Below, piece by piece: positions 1 to 9,773 of a stretch of 32,292 nt of DNA. Positions within the stretch are counted from its first letter, which is position 1, and each line of letters opens with the position of its first letter. The stretch is from Phytophthora quininea. Its lineage: Eukaryota; Oomycota; Peronosporomycetes; Peronosporales; Peronosporaceae. Below the pieces are notes generated by a model. It was given only the letters and a program-made list of their open reading frames with translations. It made no database searches and was not told the DNA's origin. Location of the stretch: positions 1 to 32,292 of the forward strand of contig JAAVTG010000705.1 in the NCBI GenBank assembly GCA_011947345.1. The letters are read 5' to 3'. The position numbers and the translations under genes are program-made.

Positions 1-399
1 TTGGGAAACTCGTTGAGTGTCGGCTGGACAGGGATCAACGACAATGTACTTGGGTCATGCCGCATCAGAGCCACCGGAAACCAACGACTGAAGGTTGGGT
101 GTATGTCGACGAGTGGAGGCAGCGCGAAGGTGAAGGACTGCACGTGAGAGCAGGATGGGATCGGCGAAGAATGCTAAAATTCAGCATTTTAATGAGCCTT
201 AGGTTGATCTCTAGGCTTCATTCAACCCGCGACCTTCCCTTGTCCTTATTCGATGACGGAGATGGATATCCAGATGCTGGTAAGCCTGTCGATAGCACCA
301 AAAGGTTTCAAGAGTTTCAGACGTTGTAATTTGAGCGTGGAATGGCGAGCGCTGTCGAATGGGAAATCTGGAGATGGCCAAGTTGTTGATAGAGAGTTT

Positions 400-572
400 C
401 CCACAGTGCCATTAGCATTTGTGGGTTGTCGCCATGGCGGCCGCTCTCGGCAGACTCAAGGTTTGAAATGGCTTTTCGCCTACAAGGAAGACTTGGAAGC
501 GAACGACGGTGCTGTCGAGTTTATCCTGAAAGCGAAGCATTTCGAGATGTCAAATGGCTGGCGCCGTGATTC
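400..572 (+). pseudogene. possible ankyrin-repeat relic
   Basis: Pieces of the ankyrin pattern seen elsewhere in this window can be read here across more than one frame. A GRL-K-LKWLFAYKEDLE-like stretch lies around 450-500 and an HFEM-KWLA-like stretch around 538-565, separated by frame changes. No continuous reading frame joins them and no start is visible. If real, it is a decayed member of the ankyrin family found at 14478, 20791, 23513 and 28612. The match is short and could be chance. Bases 1-399 and 573-942 hold nothing else I recognise. Confidence 0.22.
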
Positions 573-942
573 GATCACAAGCATCGTCAATTGATCTCCT
601 TGCTGCTAACCGAGTTCCAGGTGAGGCCTTCGGGCGATAGCGAAACAATCTGCAGTTCGATATCCATTGAAGGTTGCGAAGAAGTGTAACAAACCTTTTG
701 CAGCATGACGCAAGAACTCCAAATGTAAAATATTGTATTAAAATCTTACCAAGAAAAGCACAGTGGAAAGAAGTACAGTATTCAAAGGAATGACTAGTCC
801 ATACAATAAAGATGAAGCGGAGGAAGAAAGCATTATTTTTTTCAGCCAACCTACAGAGCAATGCCCATATTCTAATGAACCGAGGTATGTGCTGACGCTT
901 TGCCCGTTCCGCTTAGTGCAAGGCAAGATCTTCGCCCTCATC

Positions 943-1068
943 TTACTTGCCCTTGGCCTTCTCGGCATAGTACTTGACCTTCTTGGCGTTCTCGACGGCC
1001 TTGTCGATGACCGATTGGTTCTTGATGTTCTCTGCCAAGATCTCGACCCACTTGACGGGTTCTTGCCC
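943..1068 (-). pseudogene. 3' part of interrupted RxLR-type secreted protein gene
   Basis: The minus strand encodes a lysine-rich tail (PVKWVEILAENI... ending KAKGK and a TAA at 943-945) with strongly GC-biased third positions, so it looks like real coding sequence. It stops at the LTR of the retrotransposon. The 5' part of the gene lies on the far side of the element at 7888-8038 and the two halves share the 5-bp duplication TGCCC. Across the junction the two halves are out of register by one base; a GGG run (plus strand) at 1057-1059 is the likely place. The tail has no domain I recognise. Confidence 0.6.
1064..1068. repeat. target site duplication, left copy (TGCCC)
   Basis: TGCCC directly precedes the left LTR and is repeated exactly after the right LTR at 7888-7892. 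A 5-bp duplication is typical of Ty3/gypsy integrase and fixes the element ends. Confidence 0.9.
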
Positions 1069-1217
1069 TGTTACGGGGCGGTGCTTGTGGGGGAATTTAA
1101 CTCTGGCTATTCAATCTGTGTGGCGCCCGACTTCGGGCGCCGTGAGCCAACAAAACTAAGAGCTAATCTAATTGGTCGCCGTGGCGCACGGCGACCGTGT
1201 GACGGTAGCCCGTCACA
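1069..1217 (-). repeat. LTR (3' LTR of the element)
   Basis: 149 bp, TGTTACGGGG at one end and CCGTCACA at the other. Compared with the copy at 7740-7887 it has one extra G in a G run and one G/C substitution. It contains an inner dyad (GGCGCCCGACTTCGGGCGCC), which could fold as a hairpin in the transcript. Confidence 0.95.
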
Positions 1218-1223
1218 CCCCCT
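1218..1223 (-). other. polypurine tract (short)
   Basis: On the minus strand the sequence directly upstream of the 3' LTR reads AGGGGG. It is short for a polypurine tract, but its position is right for plus-strand priming. Confidence 0.55.
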
Positions 1224-1310
1224 ACGTAAGGTTGAAGCTGCGATGATCCCAAACAGCTTGGTGAGCTCTTCACGATCGAAAGAGCCACCCGCGACAGCAG
1301 CAGTACGAAC

Positions 1311-2262
1311 ATGGACAGAGACACCGTGGACGCCGAGCTCGTGACGTACGAGGAGGTCCTGGAGCGTTGGGCCTTCACGGACTGCAGTGGCTTCGACAAC
1401 GCCCTCAGTGACAGCGAAATGCGTGCGCTGTTTGCCGCTGGCGCGCCACGCGGCAAACCCGACGCTGCGATCGGCAGCGTCACCGCGCAGTCGATGGATC
1501 GGTCCTGGACGGCGTTCGTCAACCGCTGGAACACGGAGGGGCCAGCGGCGTTCAGCAGAAACTCCTGCAGCGCGAGGAGCAGCACTCGCGCTTCTCCGTG
1601 GGGGCCTTGGCGGTCCAGATTTGCGAGTTGTCATGGGATGCCGACCGCGACTGCTGCTTCGCTCATTATCGCATCGGATGTCCAAGTTGTCGCGGGTACA
1701 GCGTACCGCGACCAAGTGACGCTGTTTGGGAGCGCATCACAAGCGCCACACCCCTTTCGAAGCCGAGCGCAAGCTGGTGGGGCTGTTCCAGCGAGCGCTG
1801 CACGAGGCTAGGCGCGGCGAGTCGCGCCCCGTGGAAGGCCTGCCTCGTACGCCTCCACGCAGTCCGGAACGTCCGCTAGCAGCACCTCCCGCGGCTCCCA
1901 GCTGTCGTCCAGCGGTCCAATCCACCGGACCAGATACCGGCGGGAGCTCGGGATATCCCCGTCGCAGCGACGAGCGCTGCGACTACCGGTGGAGTCGTCG
2001 TGATCAAGGATGGCTTCCACAATGTGACGAAAGTTACCATCGCGATCAACAAGCGGAGCCGGGCCGTCGCGAAGGAACCGAGCGCGAGTGGGCGATGGCG
2101 CGTCGTCTGGAGCGCCTGGAGAGCTGCGTGGAGCAGCTGGAGCGGGAGAATCGAGCGTTGCGGCAGATGTTGTGGTGCCGCGTCACGCGGCACCGGATTA
2201 TCGCTAGGGATCGACGCCGGGCGGTAGCGGCGCAGACGACCGACGTAAAACGTCGGGTGTAG
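1311..2262 (+). CDS. antisense accessory ORF inside the Ty3 element (frames broken)
   Basis: On the strand opposite to gag-pol, an ATG at 1311 opens a frame with coding-like composition (begins MDRDTVDAELVTYEEVLERW). It continues in a second frame from about 1541 (VQQKLLQREEQHSRF, then VQICELSWDADRDC) and a third from about 1730 (HHKRHTPFEAERKLVGLFQRA), ending at 2262. Both changes of frame fall at G runs (1538-1541 and 1728-1730) and each needs one base. The middle contains Cys/His residues spaced like a small zinc site (CC-x3-H-x4-C-x2-C) and the end a leucine-rich heptad stretch (RRLERLESCVEQLERENRAL). From 1808 on it overlaps the pol 3' end in antisense, so the last third may be a shadow. 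I recognise no family. Extra or antisense ORFs near the 3' LTR are known in some plant Ty3/gypsy elements; whether this one is expressed is open. Confidence 0.38.
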
Positions 2263-2804
2263 TCGCAGGGCAGATGGTAGTTGTAGCCGATAAGCATCTC
2301 CAATGACCTTTAACACCTTGAATGGGCCAATGTACCGTGGCGCGAGCTTGTTTGCGCCCAGATTCGTCACAAGGGTTGAAATCCCATTGGTAGATAATAG
2401 ACCTGGTCCCCAACGTGGAACCTTTCCACGTTTCGGCGTCCGCTGCGGTCCGCATTCTCCTTCTGGCGATCGACGGCAGCAGCGATCGCGTCGCGGACGT
2501 AGCGGACAATCGCCGCGCGCTGTTGCACGAACTCATGGACAGCCGCAGTGTCGCTCCGCTGCGGCGCCGCGTTGGGCGCAAAGTTTGACGGCGGAGGCCC
2601 AGTAGCCGAGACCGAATCAGGTGCAGTGCGAAGCTCAGCTGCGCGACGCGGACGCGGGTTGATCAGCGTCCGACTGGTCCAAGCAGCAACATCTCGTGGA
2701 GAAGCAGCCGACGCTCGCGCGGCGGCCCGTGTAAGAGGACCCTGGCTGGAGTCCCGCGTGGAAGACCTCGTGGTCACCGCGTTCACATTGGGGTTAGCGG
2801 TCAA
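1808..2804 (-). pseudogene. integrase C-terminal region and chromodomain of pol
   Basis: Continues pol in other frames. From 2804 downward a linker leads to AIVRYVRDAIAAAVDRQKENAD and RNVERFHVGDQVYYLP, the tail of Ty3 integrases. From 2370 the frame reads LAPRYIGPFKVLKVIGDAYRLQLP, LHPTFYVGRLRRYRP, the GPY/F-like integrase module. After a proline-rich linker, 1808-2040 encodes a chromodomain: a first strand VEAILDHDDS, then YLVRWIGPLDDSWEPREVL and a closing helix around DCVEAYE, with the aromatic W-x8-W pattern. Chromodomains of this type direct integration to marked chromatin in other chromoviruses. Frame changes lie near 2801, at an AAA run at 2379-2381, and near 2160-2175. Stop TAG is at 1808-1810. 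Confidence 0.85.
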
Positions 2805-5260
2805 CTCGTGCGGCGCTGCGGAGGCGACACCAGTGGAAGTGGAGGTCGCAACGTCGTGGGTCCCTGACAGCTGAACTGGAAGGGGCGCTCCAGCCCAAGG
2901 AGCGCCGGAACGCGCGGGTGACGGCCAAAGTTGACGAAGAATGGCGTCAGGCCAGTTGACGCGTGCACGGCGTTATTGATGGCGAACTCCACCATCGGCA
3001 GGAAAGAGCTCCATGACGTGAATGACGTGGCGTAACTCCGCAGCACGTCTTCGACAACCCGGTTAACTCGTTCGGTCTGGCCATCGGTCTCAGGATGTGA
3101 CGCGGTGGACATCGCCAACCGCGTCCCGACAAGTTTGAAGAGTTCCGTCCAGAAAGCTGCAGTAAAACGCGGGTCTCGATCGGATACAATTGAGGATGGA
3201 AGTCCATGGTGGCGATACACTGTGTCGAGAAACAGCGCCGCCGACTGAGACGCGGTGATCGATGAGGCAACGGGAGCAAGGTGGGCCATCTTGCTAAATC
3301 GGTCGACGAAAACAAGTATGCCTGTGCGGCCTTGAGCGTCTCGTGGCAGACCAAAAACGAAATCCATGCTGACCGATGTCCACGGACCCGTCGCGACTGG
3401 AAGAGGTCGAAGCGGGGCTCGCTTCGACGGCGAAGGCTTGACACGCTGGCACGCTTCACAGGAGCGGACCCACTTGCGTACCCACTTGTACATGTGTGGC
3501 CAGTAGAAGTCGCGCGATAGTGACGCGAATGTTTTCTCGCGTCCGAGGTGGCCGCCGCTAGGGGTATCGTGAAACTCATGGATCAGTCGGGCTCTGAGGT
3601 CGTCGTCAAGCGGGACGACTATGCGTGGCGGGTCCGCGCGATCGACGCGGAAGGTCAGCAGATCCCCATCGAGACTGTAGCGGTCAACACGGGCGCGACT
3701 GCGAAGGGACAAGCGGCGCCGCGCCGCGTCTGATGGTTCTCTCAGGTACTTAATCAATTCGGAGCACGCTGCGTCCGACTCGTACGCGGCCGCGATCAGG
3801 TTGCGGAGCGGAGTGGACGCTGCGACTTCAACAGCAGCGATGTCATCAGCGGTGCACATTGCGCATTCGTCGTCATCCTCGTCGCCAATCGCATGGCGAC
3901 CCGATTGCACGTAATCTGGGCGACGCGAGAGTGCGTCGGCAAGGATGTTGGTCTTGCCCGGCTTGTAGTGAACGACGAAGTTGTACTCCGAGAAGAGCGA
4001 CAGCCAACGCGCCATGCGCTGGGACAAGTGGGGACTCTTGGTCGCTGTCCGCAGCGACGCGTGATCCGTGTAGACCACGAAGGTCTGCTCGCCCAAGAGA
4101 TACACGCGGAACTTGATGAGGGCGTATCGCATCGCCAACAGCTCCTTGTCGTGGACTGGATAATTCCGCTCCGCAGGCTTCAGTTGACGCGACTGGTAGC
4201 TCACCACTCGTTCGCGACCAGTGTCGTCGAACTGCATCAAGGCGCAACCGATCGCGAAGTCGCTCGCGTCACACACCACGTGAAAAGACTTCGAGTGGTC
4301 CGGGAGCATTAGGACTGGCGCGGTGGATAAGCTTGTCTTCACCGCGTCGAAGGCTGCTTGGTGCTCGGGGCGCCACGACCACGTGGCGTCGGCTTTCAGG
4401 AGTTGCGACAGCGGCCGAACAGTCGAAGCGAAGTTCTTCGAGTAGTGGTGGAGATAAGTGGCGAGTCCGAGCCACTGCCGGAGCTGCTTCTGGTCCAGCG
4501 GGGTTGGCCAAGAGCAGATCGCCGCGATCTTCTCCGGGTCGGCTCGAACGCCGTCTTTGCTGACGTAGCTCCCGAGTACCGGGATCTCGGGAGCGCAGAA
4601 GATGCATTTCTTCAAGTTGGCGTACAGCTTGTTTTCCCGCATCACCTCGAACACCTTGCGGAGGTGTTGAAGGTGGATGTCGACGTCCGTCGTGCCGCTC
4701 TCGGCACGACTGTGAATGAAGATGTCGTCGAAGTAGCTGGGCGCGAAGTCTCGATACGGGCGAAGAAGATTGGACACCATGCGGTTGAATGTGGCAGGGG
4801 CGTTCTTGAGCCCCTGCGGCATCACGAGCCATTCCCACAACATTCCGCTGGGCGTGCTGACCGCGGTTAACGGCACGTCTTCTTCACGCATCAAGATTTG
4901 GTAGAAGCCATCCATCAGGTCGATAGCACTGTACACGGTGCTGCCAGACATAGTGTCGAGCACCATGTCCTTCCGTGGGATCGGCGTTTGTGCTGGGATG
5001 GTGGCGTCATTGAGCTTGTTGAAGGCGTGGACAATGCGCCAACCGCCCGTCGCCTTCTTCACACAGAACGTAGGACTGGAGTGTGGAGAGAGGCTTTCAC
5101 GGACGTGGCCGGCTTGCCGGCGACCCTCGAAGAACGCATCAATTGCTTCGACTTGGTCGCGGGGAAGCGGCCATTGTCGCGTCACACAGTACTTCGATCC
5201 GGGAACGAGATCAATTTCGTGTCGAACACCACGATCGGGGGAGTTCAGCCGGAACCTTGT
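2801..5260 (-). pseudogene. pol: reverse transcriptase, RNase H, integrase core
   Basis: A single long frame (open from 5425, but the residues before about 5241 are read in the wrong frame). In the 874-residue frame, RT runs from about residue 67 to 300 with the catalytic YFDD at residues 231-234 (bases 4724-4735). RNase H follows at about 380-500 (CDASDFAIGCAL, DKELLA, YTDHASL, ILADALSR). The integrase zinc module (HEFH, GGHLG, CEACQ) is at about 615-660 and the catalytic triad is D687 (SMDFVFG), D748 (VSDRDPRF) and E784 (DGQTERV), with 35 residues between the last two. All catalytic residues are present. This is the largest uninterrupted stretch of the element. It joins the protease frame at a GGGGG run (5237-5241), where one base is missing relative to a continuous polyprotein. 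Confidence 0.93.
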
Positions 5261-7706
5261 CGGGGAAGATGTCGATGAACTCGCGAACCAGCGGAGCAAC
5301 TGGGTTACCAGCGGCTTCAAGTGCCGGTAACGACTGAGCCAAGTAGCGGGCTTCGCGGGCAGACTTAGGCTCAGCGCCTTGCGGGCGTTTCCGGGCATCG
5401 AAGGCTTGGTCGCCAGCGTCAACATCGACAGCCGTGATGGTCGCGGAGTTGTCCGCGACGATCATGCAAACCTGCTCGATCTCACCATGTTTCAAGTCGT
5501 GGAGGAAGTGTTTCCACGACAGACCAGGCAACTTGGTGATCTCGGGTGCGTCGCACGGAGGACGTGCGACCTCGACGTCGCGCGTGCGCGGGTTCGTCGC
5601 CGCGTCATCTCGCACTAGAACAGAGATAACCTCGGAGTCAGATGTGTCTGACTCGCTCGGAGGAGCGCGGGGACGCCGAGGCTGGCGGCGCCCACGGCGA
5701 CGGACTGGCCGGGTGAACGCATCGGTAGCAGGCAGTGGGAGACCACGCTCGACCAAGTCTGCTGTATTCAGACGCCGGGACACGACATCGGCGTCAACTT
5801 CATCAGAGAGCTCCTGCTCGACCACATGCGGGAGTCCCTGCTCGACCGCGCGTGGGAGGCCACGCTCAACCACATCTTCTTGTTTATCGTCAACGGAGAG
5901 CCGCTGCTCATCCGGGTGTGGGAACCCCTGTTCGACCACGTTGTTGTCCGCCGTCGAGAGCCACTGCTCATCGGGACGTGGGAACCCATGCTCGACCACG
6001 TCAGACACGTCTTGAGGCACCTGCTCAAGACCGGCGCAGGATGCGTGCTCGCATGCCGCACACGAAGGGCCATCGCCCACTTCAGGTGCGGCATGGGTCA
6101 TGGAGTCGGAGTCCATGACTGCAACATGCGGCCATCGGTTCGGCGTTCCGCGCAAGAACGCCAGGACTGCATTCACGTCGATGTCACGTGGGCGGACCGT
6201 GCCGGTCAGCCAGTTAATCTCAGGCTGGTGACGGGCGAGCCATGGGATGCCGAAGACGCAATCGAACGAGCCACTCAGCTCGATCACGAGGAACTCTTCG
6301 GAGCTTCGGAATCCGTCGAACTCGTACGTGAAGGTCGTAGAGCGCCGCGGCGTACGCCGTGGCTTGCCATCGGCGTATTTCACGATCATCTCCCCGGACC
6401 TTCGCGAAGGCTCAGGTCCGCCGGTAGCACCGACAAACTCTCGGCGCGAACGAAGTTGTTCGTCGCGCCCGAATCCAGCAGCGCGCGAAGCGGCCGCTTC
6501 GCACCATCAACGTGAACATTGAGGACAATCAGTCTCGTGTCGCTGCCGGAGGTGGTGGCAAATAGTTGTGCACGATGCACGGAAGGGCTAGGAGGAGGCT
6601 CTGCCACCAGAGAGCCGTCGCTCCTTCCACGACCAGTAGGGCGCCCCGCGCCTACTGGTTGTCGCCATTTTTGACTCGGCGACGATACCGTCAGCGTCTT
6701 CGGCGACAACATGCGCCAAGACCGGAGCGGAGCGCGGCACACAGCCGCGCGATGTCCAAGCTTGCGACAGCGGAAGCACCGCATGGGCCGAGTGCCTCGA
6801 CTAGGGCCCGCCAGAGGCGGTCGGGTGGACGACGTTGGCGCCGGACCGGATCGTCGGCGCCCGTGGTAATCCTGAATGGCGTCAAGCTCCATGGGCTCAG
6901 GCTCCGTGACGGAAGGGGTAGCGAGGGAGAACGCCTCGGAAGCGGACACGCTGTAATCTTCACGTAGTGCTGTCTCGAAGGCTTCTTCAAGGGACCCTGG
7001 CGTCTTCCTGGTCAGGTAGAAACGCTGGTAGCCAGCGTTCATACCAGAGATGAAGACATGGACTTGAGTCGCCATGTCCACCGGATTCGTCGTGATGCAC
7101 GACACCAGGTGTCGTGCCCGCTGAATGTATTCGAGCATGGACAGCCGTCCCTGCTTGAGTGACAGAAAAGCCGAGCGTTGGACACGCTCGTCTTGAGGGG
7201 CTCGAAGGCCAGGCGGAGGTCTGCCTTGAGCGACTCCATCGTCGAGAAGCAGGAGGAGTCGGCGACAAGTTTGCCGAGCGCCCATTCCTTGGCCTTCCCC
7301 GTCAACTTGGACAATAGGAACCGGGTACGAGCAAACTCGGTAGACAACTGCCGAGCTTCGATCGCGATGTCGATCTCACAGAACCAGCGATTCAGCTGGA
7401 GGCGAGCGTCGCCGTCACCACTGTAGGTGGAGACATCGAGCTTCACGATGTCGTTCCTGTTCTTGGTCGGCGTGGGAGTCGTCGCACGCTGACGCAGGTC
7501 AGCGAGCTCACGCGCCATGAACTCATGAGCAGCCAGGCGTTGGACAGTCTCCGTTCCAGCAGTCAGCAACGTCTTGATGACTCCTTCTCCGGAGACCGCA
7601 GCGAGGCGGTGTAGCGCCTCCCACTCAAACACGGATAAGTGGGGAAGCTGGCGTGCTCAAGGGCACCAGCCCCTTCGTTGAAATTGGAAGCGTCGTTCAC
7701 GTTCAT
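5214..7706 (-). pseudogene. gag and aspartic protease of the Ty3 element
   Basis: The first plausible ATG is at 7706; the frame changes at a GGGG run (7641-7644). The capsid-like region follows (KLDVSTYSGDGDARLQLNRW, then FLLSKLTGKAKEWAL), typical of Ty3 gag. A second change at GGGG 7197-7200 leads to SFLSLKQGRLS-type and YIQRARHL sequence and a CCHC zinc knuckle (CFRCRKLGHRAAVC). The protease active site ALLDSGATNNFV comes next, then a third change at CCCC 6392-6395 and the protease flap/tail (FDCVFGIPWLARHQPEINW). A long acidic linker with three or four copies of a VEQGLPHPDEQ/VVERGLPR-like phrase (about 5750-6010) separates protease and RT. Each frame change needs one base in a homopolymer, so this may be an intact polyprotein misread. 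Confidence 0.85.
5810..6005 (-). repeat. degenerate tandem repeat in the protease-RT linker
   Basis: The linker repeats the phrase D-V-VE-x-GLP/FP-x-P/V-DEQ about four times at roughly 45-66 bp spacing. On the plus strand this appears as repeated CATGCTCGACCAC, CTGCTCGACC-type and CTGTTCGACCACG-type blocks between 5810 and 6005. It is low complexity and probably a flexible spacer. Confidence 0.6.
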
Positions 7707-7729
7707 GGTCGTGTGGGCGGACTACGAAG

Positions 7730-7737
7730 TGCTACCA
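7730..7737 (-). other. primer binding site
   Basis: Two bases after the 5' LTR (minus orientation) the sequence reads TGGTAGCA, complementary to the last eight bases of eukaryotic initiator methionine tRNA (TGCTACCA). The match stops after eight bases. Confidence 0.65.
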
Positions 7738-7739
7738 GA

Positions 7740-7887
7740 TGTTACGGGGCGGTGCTTGTGGGGAATTTAACTCTGGCTATTCAATCTGTGTGGCGCCCGA
7801 CTTCGGGCGCCGTGAGCCAACAAAACTAAGAGCTAATCTAATTGGTCGCCGTGGCGCACGGCGACCGTGTGACGGTACCCCGTCACA
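7740..7887 (-). repeat. LTR (5' LTR of the element)
   Basis: 148 bp, nearly identical to 1069-1217: one fewer G in a G run near 7759 and one substitution near 7878. Confidence 0.95.
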
Positions 7888-8038
7888 TGCCCGCCAGTTG
7901 CCTGACCGCTGGGTGCTCAACGTTGTCGGTGGCCAGTTCGATGCGGAGTCTGCGAGCTTGGTTTGCGTTGGCACCGTTGACGTCGACTGTTATCAGAGTG
8001 AGGAGAGCGAAGACCTTGTGAAAGCTGGAGAATGCCAT
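7888..8038 (-). pseudogene. 5' part of interrupted RxLR-type secreted protein gene
   Basis: Minus strand, ATG at 8036-8038, 50 codons up to the retrotransposon. It encodes a signal peptide (hydrophobic core FALLTLITV, cleavage probably after NGANA) and then an RRLR sequence at residues 29-32, the position expected for the RxLR motif of oomycete host-translocated effectors. No clear EER is seen after it. A near-perfect oomycete initiator sits 50-65 bases upstream, which supports this start. The remainder of the gene is at 943-1068, so the product would be about 92 residues. As it stands the gene is split by 6.8 kb and cannot make its normal product. The effector assignment rests on signal peptide plus motif only. 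Confidence 0.65.
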
Positions 8039-8088
8039 TCTCGCATCGTTGTGGCGGTGGTTGCTGGTGTGCTTGTCGGAGGCTGGTC

Positions 8089-8104
8089 AAATGTTGGAAT
8101 GAGC
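8089..8104 (-). promoter_or_regulatory. oomycete initiator (Inr)
   Basis: Minus strand GCTCATTCCAACATTT fits the oomycete core promoter pattern GCTCATT-YY-NNN-WTTT exactly. It lies about 50 bases before the ATG at 8038 and belongs to the interrupted effector gene. Confidence 0.7.
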
Positions 8105-9139
8105 GACGAGTAGCAAGGAGCATTGGGCTGGTTTGAGCTGTGCTGTGCTGCCTGAGAGACTGCTGCTACGACGACCTCACAGCACGGCCCGTGCTGTTCA
8201 CAGGCTAGAGCTTGGGCTTTGCTTCTTCAATGCAGATGATTATGGTTTTGGGTATTTCATAGCGGTAATATTAAACTGTACGGAGCTGTTCATGAACAAG
8301 TACAAACGACCAATCGAGCGGGAAGATCCCGACGCTGTCGACGCTTCGAACTGCTGCTGTAGCTGCTTTTGTTATCCAGCTCTTGGCGAGACTCTTGAGC
8401 TGTCGAGTGTTATTCTTTGCTTTGAATTGTGAGAAGCGAACTTGGCTATCTGGATTGAGGGAAATCAATGGCCGCCTGAAGCAACACGCTGATCAGGACT
8501 GAACCTCGCTGCTTGCACTACAACTGTATAATACGACACTACAGTCCCATCTTGAAGGTCATCTGTGCTCGCTGAAATCCAACACCAAGGAGATCTGCTT
8601 ATTGGATCCTCGTTGCGATCGTGGAAAGACCCATCTGATGTACAGATGCAGACGTACGTAGAACGTGTGAACGTCTATTGCATGTCTAGTCTCTATAACT
8701 GATTGTGTGAGGAAAGCAGTGGATGCGGAGACGACGGGGACTGTGAATAGGATGTATGGAACCCTGCGCTGGTGGGGTCGCGACCTTGGTCGTGTGTCGC
8801 CGCTTGACTTGCAACGAGCGAGGCTGGCTGCTTGTTATCGAGTCGTGAATCAGAGCGCAATACTGGGGTAAGTTGGGCTGTCACAGTTTTGGCACCGCAC
8901 ATCACGAGATTCTTGACCGTGCTTGCGACGCCCGAGCGCCGTAAACTATTACTTGTGCCAGAGCGGGGCAACGATGGTGCGGGCGAAAACAAAATGAACT
9001 GCGAATGGCGGCAACAAAACGGATTACCATCCCGAAGCCAGCAAATCAAGCAAAACCAAGGGCCGGTATTGGAAAACGATTTGTAGCACTTTGATCTGCC
9101 GTGTAGTTCGAGGCGTACCCAGCCAGGCCAAGCTATAAC

Positions 9140-9162
9140 AGCGGCAGCGCAGCGCTGCCGCT
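9140..9162. repeat. perfect GC-rich hairpin with second hairpin downstream
   Basis: Ten-base arms (AGCGGCAGCG and CGCTGCCGCT) around a CAG loop. It is followed at once by a second dyad, CTCGT-gcata-ACGAG at about 9165-9179. No gene ends or starts nearby. Confidence 0.75.
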
Positions 9163-9210
9163 GGCCTCGTGCATAACGAGTCCTAGGTCGACTGGAATAA
9201 CGCCAAACGT

Positions 9211-9258
9211 GTTGACACTTACGGCAGCCGCGTTGACACTTACGATAGCCGTGTTGAC
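9211..9258. repeat. 21-bp tandem repeat, about 2.3 copies
   Basis: GTTGACACTTACGGCAGCCGC is followed by the same unit with GGC changed to GAT and a different last base, then the first six bases again. Confidence 0.8.
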
Positions 9259-9727
9259 TGGAGCGCCAGCAAACCCAAGCCGGGCCCCAGCAGAGAATTT
9301 AATTTACCAAATAGACTTCGGCCATCTTCCTGGGAGCCCCGCCGACTCCCAGCGTGTCTTCAACTACCTGCAGACACTACAGCCGTCATTTTGAGGGTTA
9401 ATGCGTACGGAAGCACTCGAAGTTGCGCGAATAGACTAGCGGCCTTCATGCTAACTGTAGCCACAAGGAGCGGAAGGCTAGCCTACTGCAAGTCCGAATG
9501 ATCCGATTTGTTAATTACCATCGCAGTAGAAGATTCTTGATATCCATCTCCTCTCGAGCTCTCTGATCGGATCGGCATTAACAGCACGATAGTGCACAGT
9601 AGAAGCAGCACGTCGTCGAGCGTGGACGGATCTCGATTGCGCACATTTTACAACTACGAATAATATAGTATTACCAACGCGATGCAAATTCCAAACGCCG
9701 AACTAATTGTACCTGAGATGCTTGCAC

Positions 9728-9744
9728 GCTCACTTTGCAATTTC
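9728..9744 (+). promoter_or_regulatory. oomycete initiator of the RxLR gene
   Basis: GCTCACTTTGCAATTTC matches the oomycete initiator with one change (C for T at position 6). Transcription would start near 9732, giving a leader of about 42 bases to the ATG at 9774. An in-frame ATG-less upstream extension beginning at 9735 falls inside this motif, which argues for the 9774 start. Confidence 0.65.
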
Positions 9745-9773
9745 AGATCAAGCCCCTCAGACGCACTGCAATC

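Larger units (their letters stand above)
1069..7887 (-). mobile_element. Ty3/gypsy chromovirus LTR retrotransposon
   Basis: A complete element by structure: two LTRs of 149 and 148 bp starting TG and ending CA, a 5-bp target duplication, a primer binding site next to the 5' LTR (minus orientation), a short purine tract next to the 3' LTR, and gag, protease, reverse transcriptase, RNase H, integrase and chromodomain in that order. Protease-RT-RNaseH-IN order and the terminal chromodomain place it among chromoviruses of the Ty3/gypsy group. The LTRs differ at two sites only, so insertion is recent, yet the polyprotein is read in several frames. It disrupts a secreted-protein gene. An antisense open frame occupies the space between pol and the 3' LTR. 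Confidence 0.95.
8105..9727. other. no recognised gene
   Basis: About 1.6 kb with short open frames on both strands, none with a recognisable domain, a good start context or biased codon use. It contains a perfect hairpin (9140-9162), a smaller one next to it, and a 21-bp tandem repeat (9211-9258). AT content rises toward 9640-9690, just before the effector gene. Confidence 0.6.

Noticed and set aside
1107..1715. Minus-strand frame of about 200 codons next to the 3' LTR, in the pol direction
   Set aside because: It runs through the LTR and is rich in Arg and Ala; the plus-strand frame in the same place has the more protein-like composition.
8133..8432. Plus-strand frame of 99 codons and the opposite frame 8271-8468
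   Set aside because: Neither has a recognisable domain or initiator. A faint likeness of the minus frame to the tail of pogo/Tigger transposases was too weak to call.
9140..9186. Hairpin followed by CTAG, as at a Helitron 3' end
   Set aside because: The CTAG lies about 20 bases after the stem, farther than is usual, and no 5' TC end or Rep/helicase gene is present.
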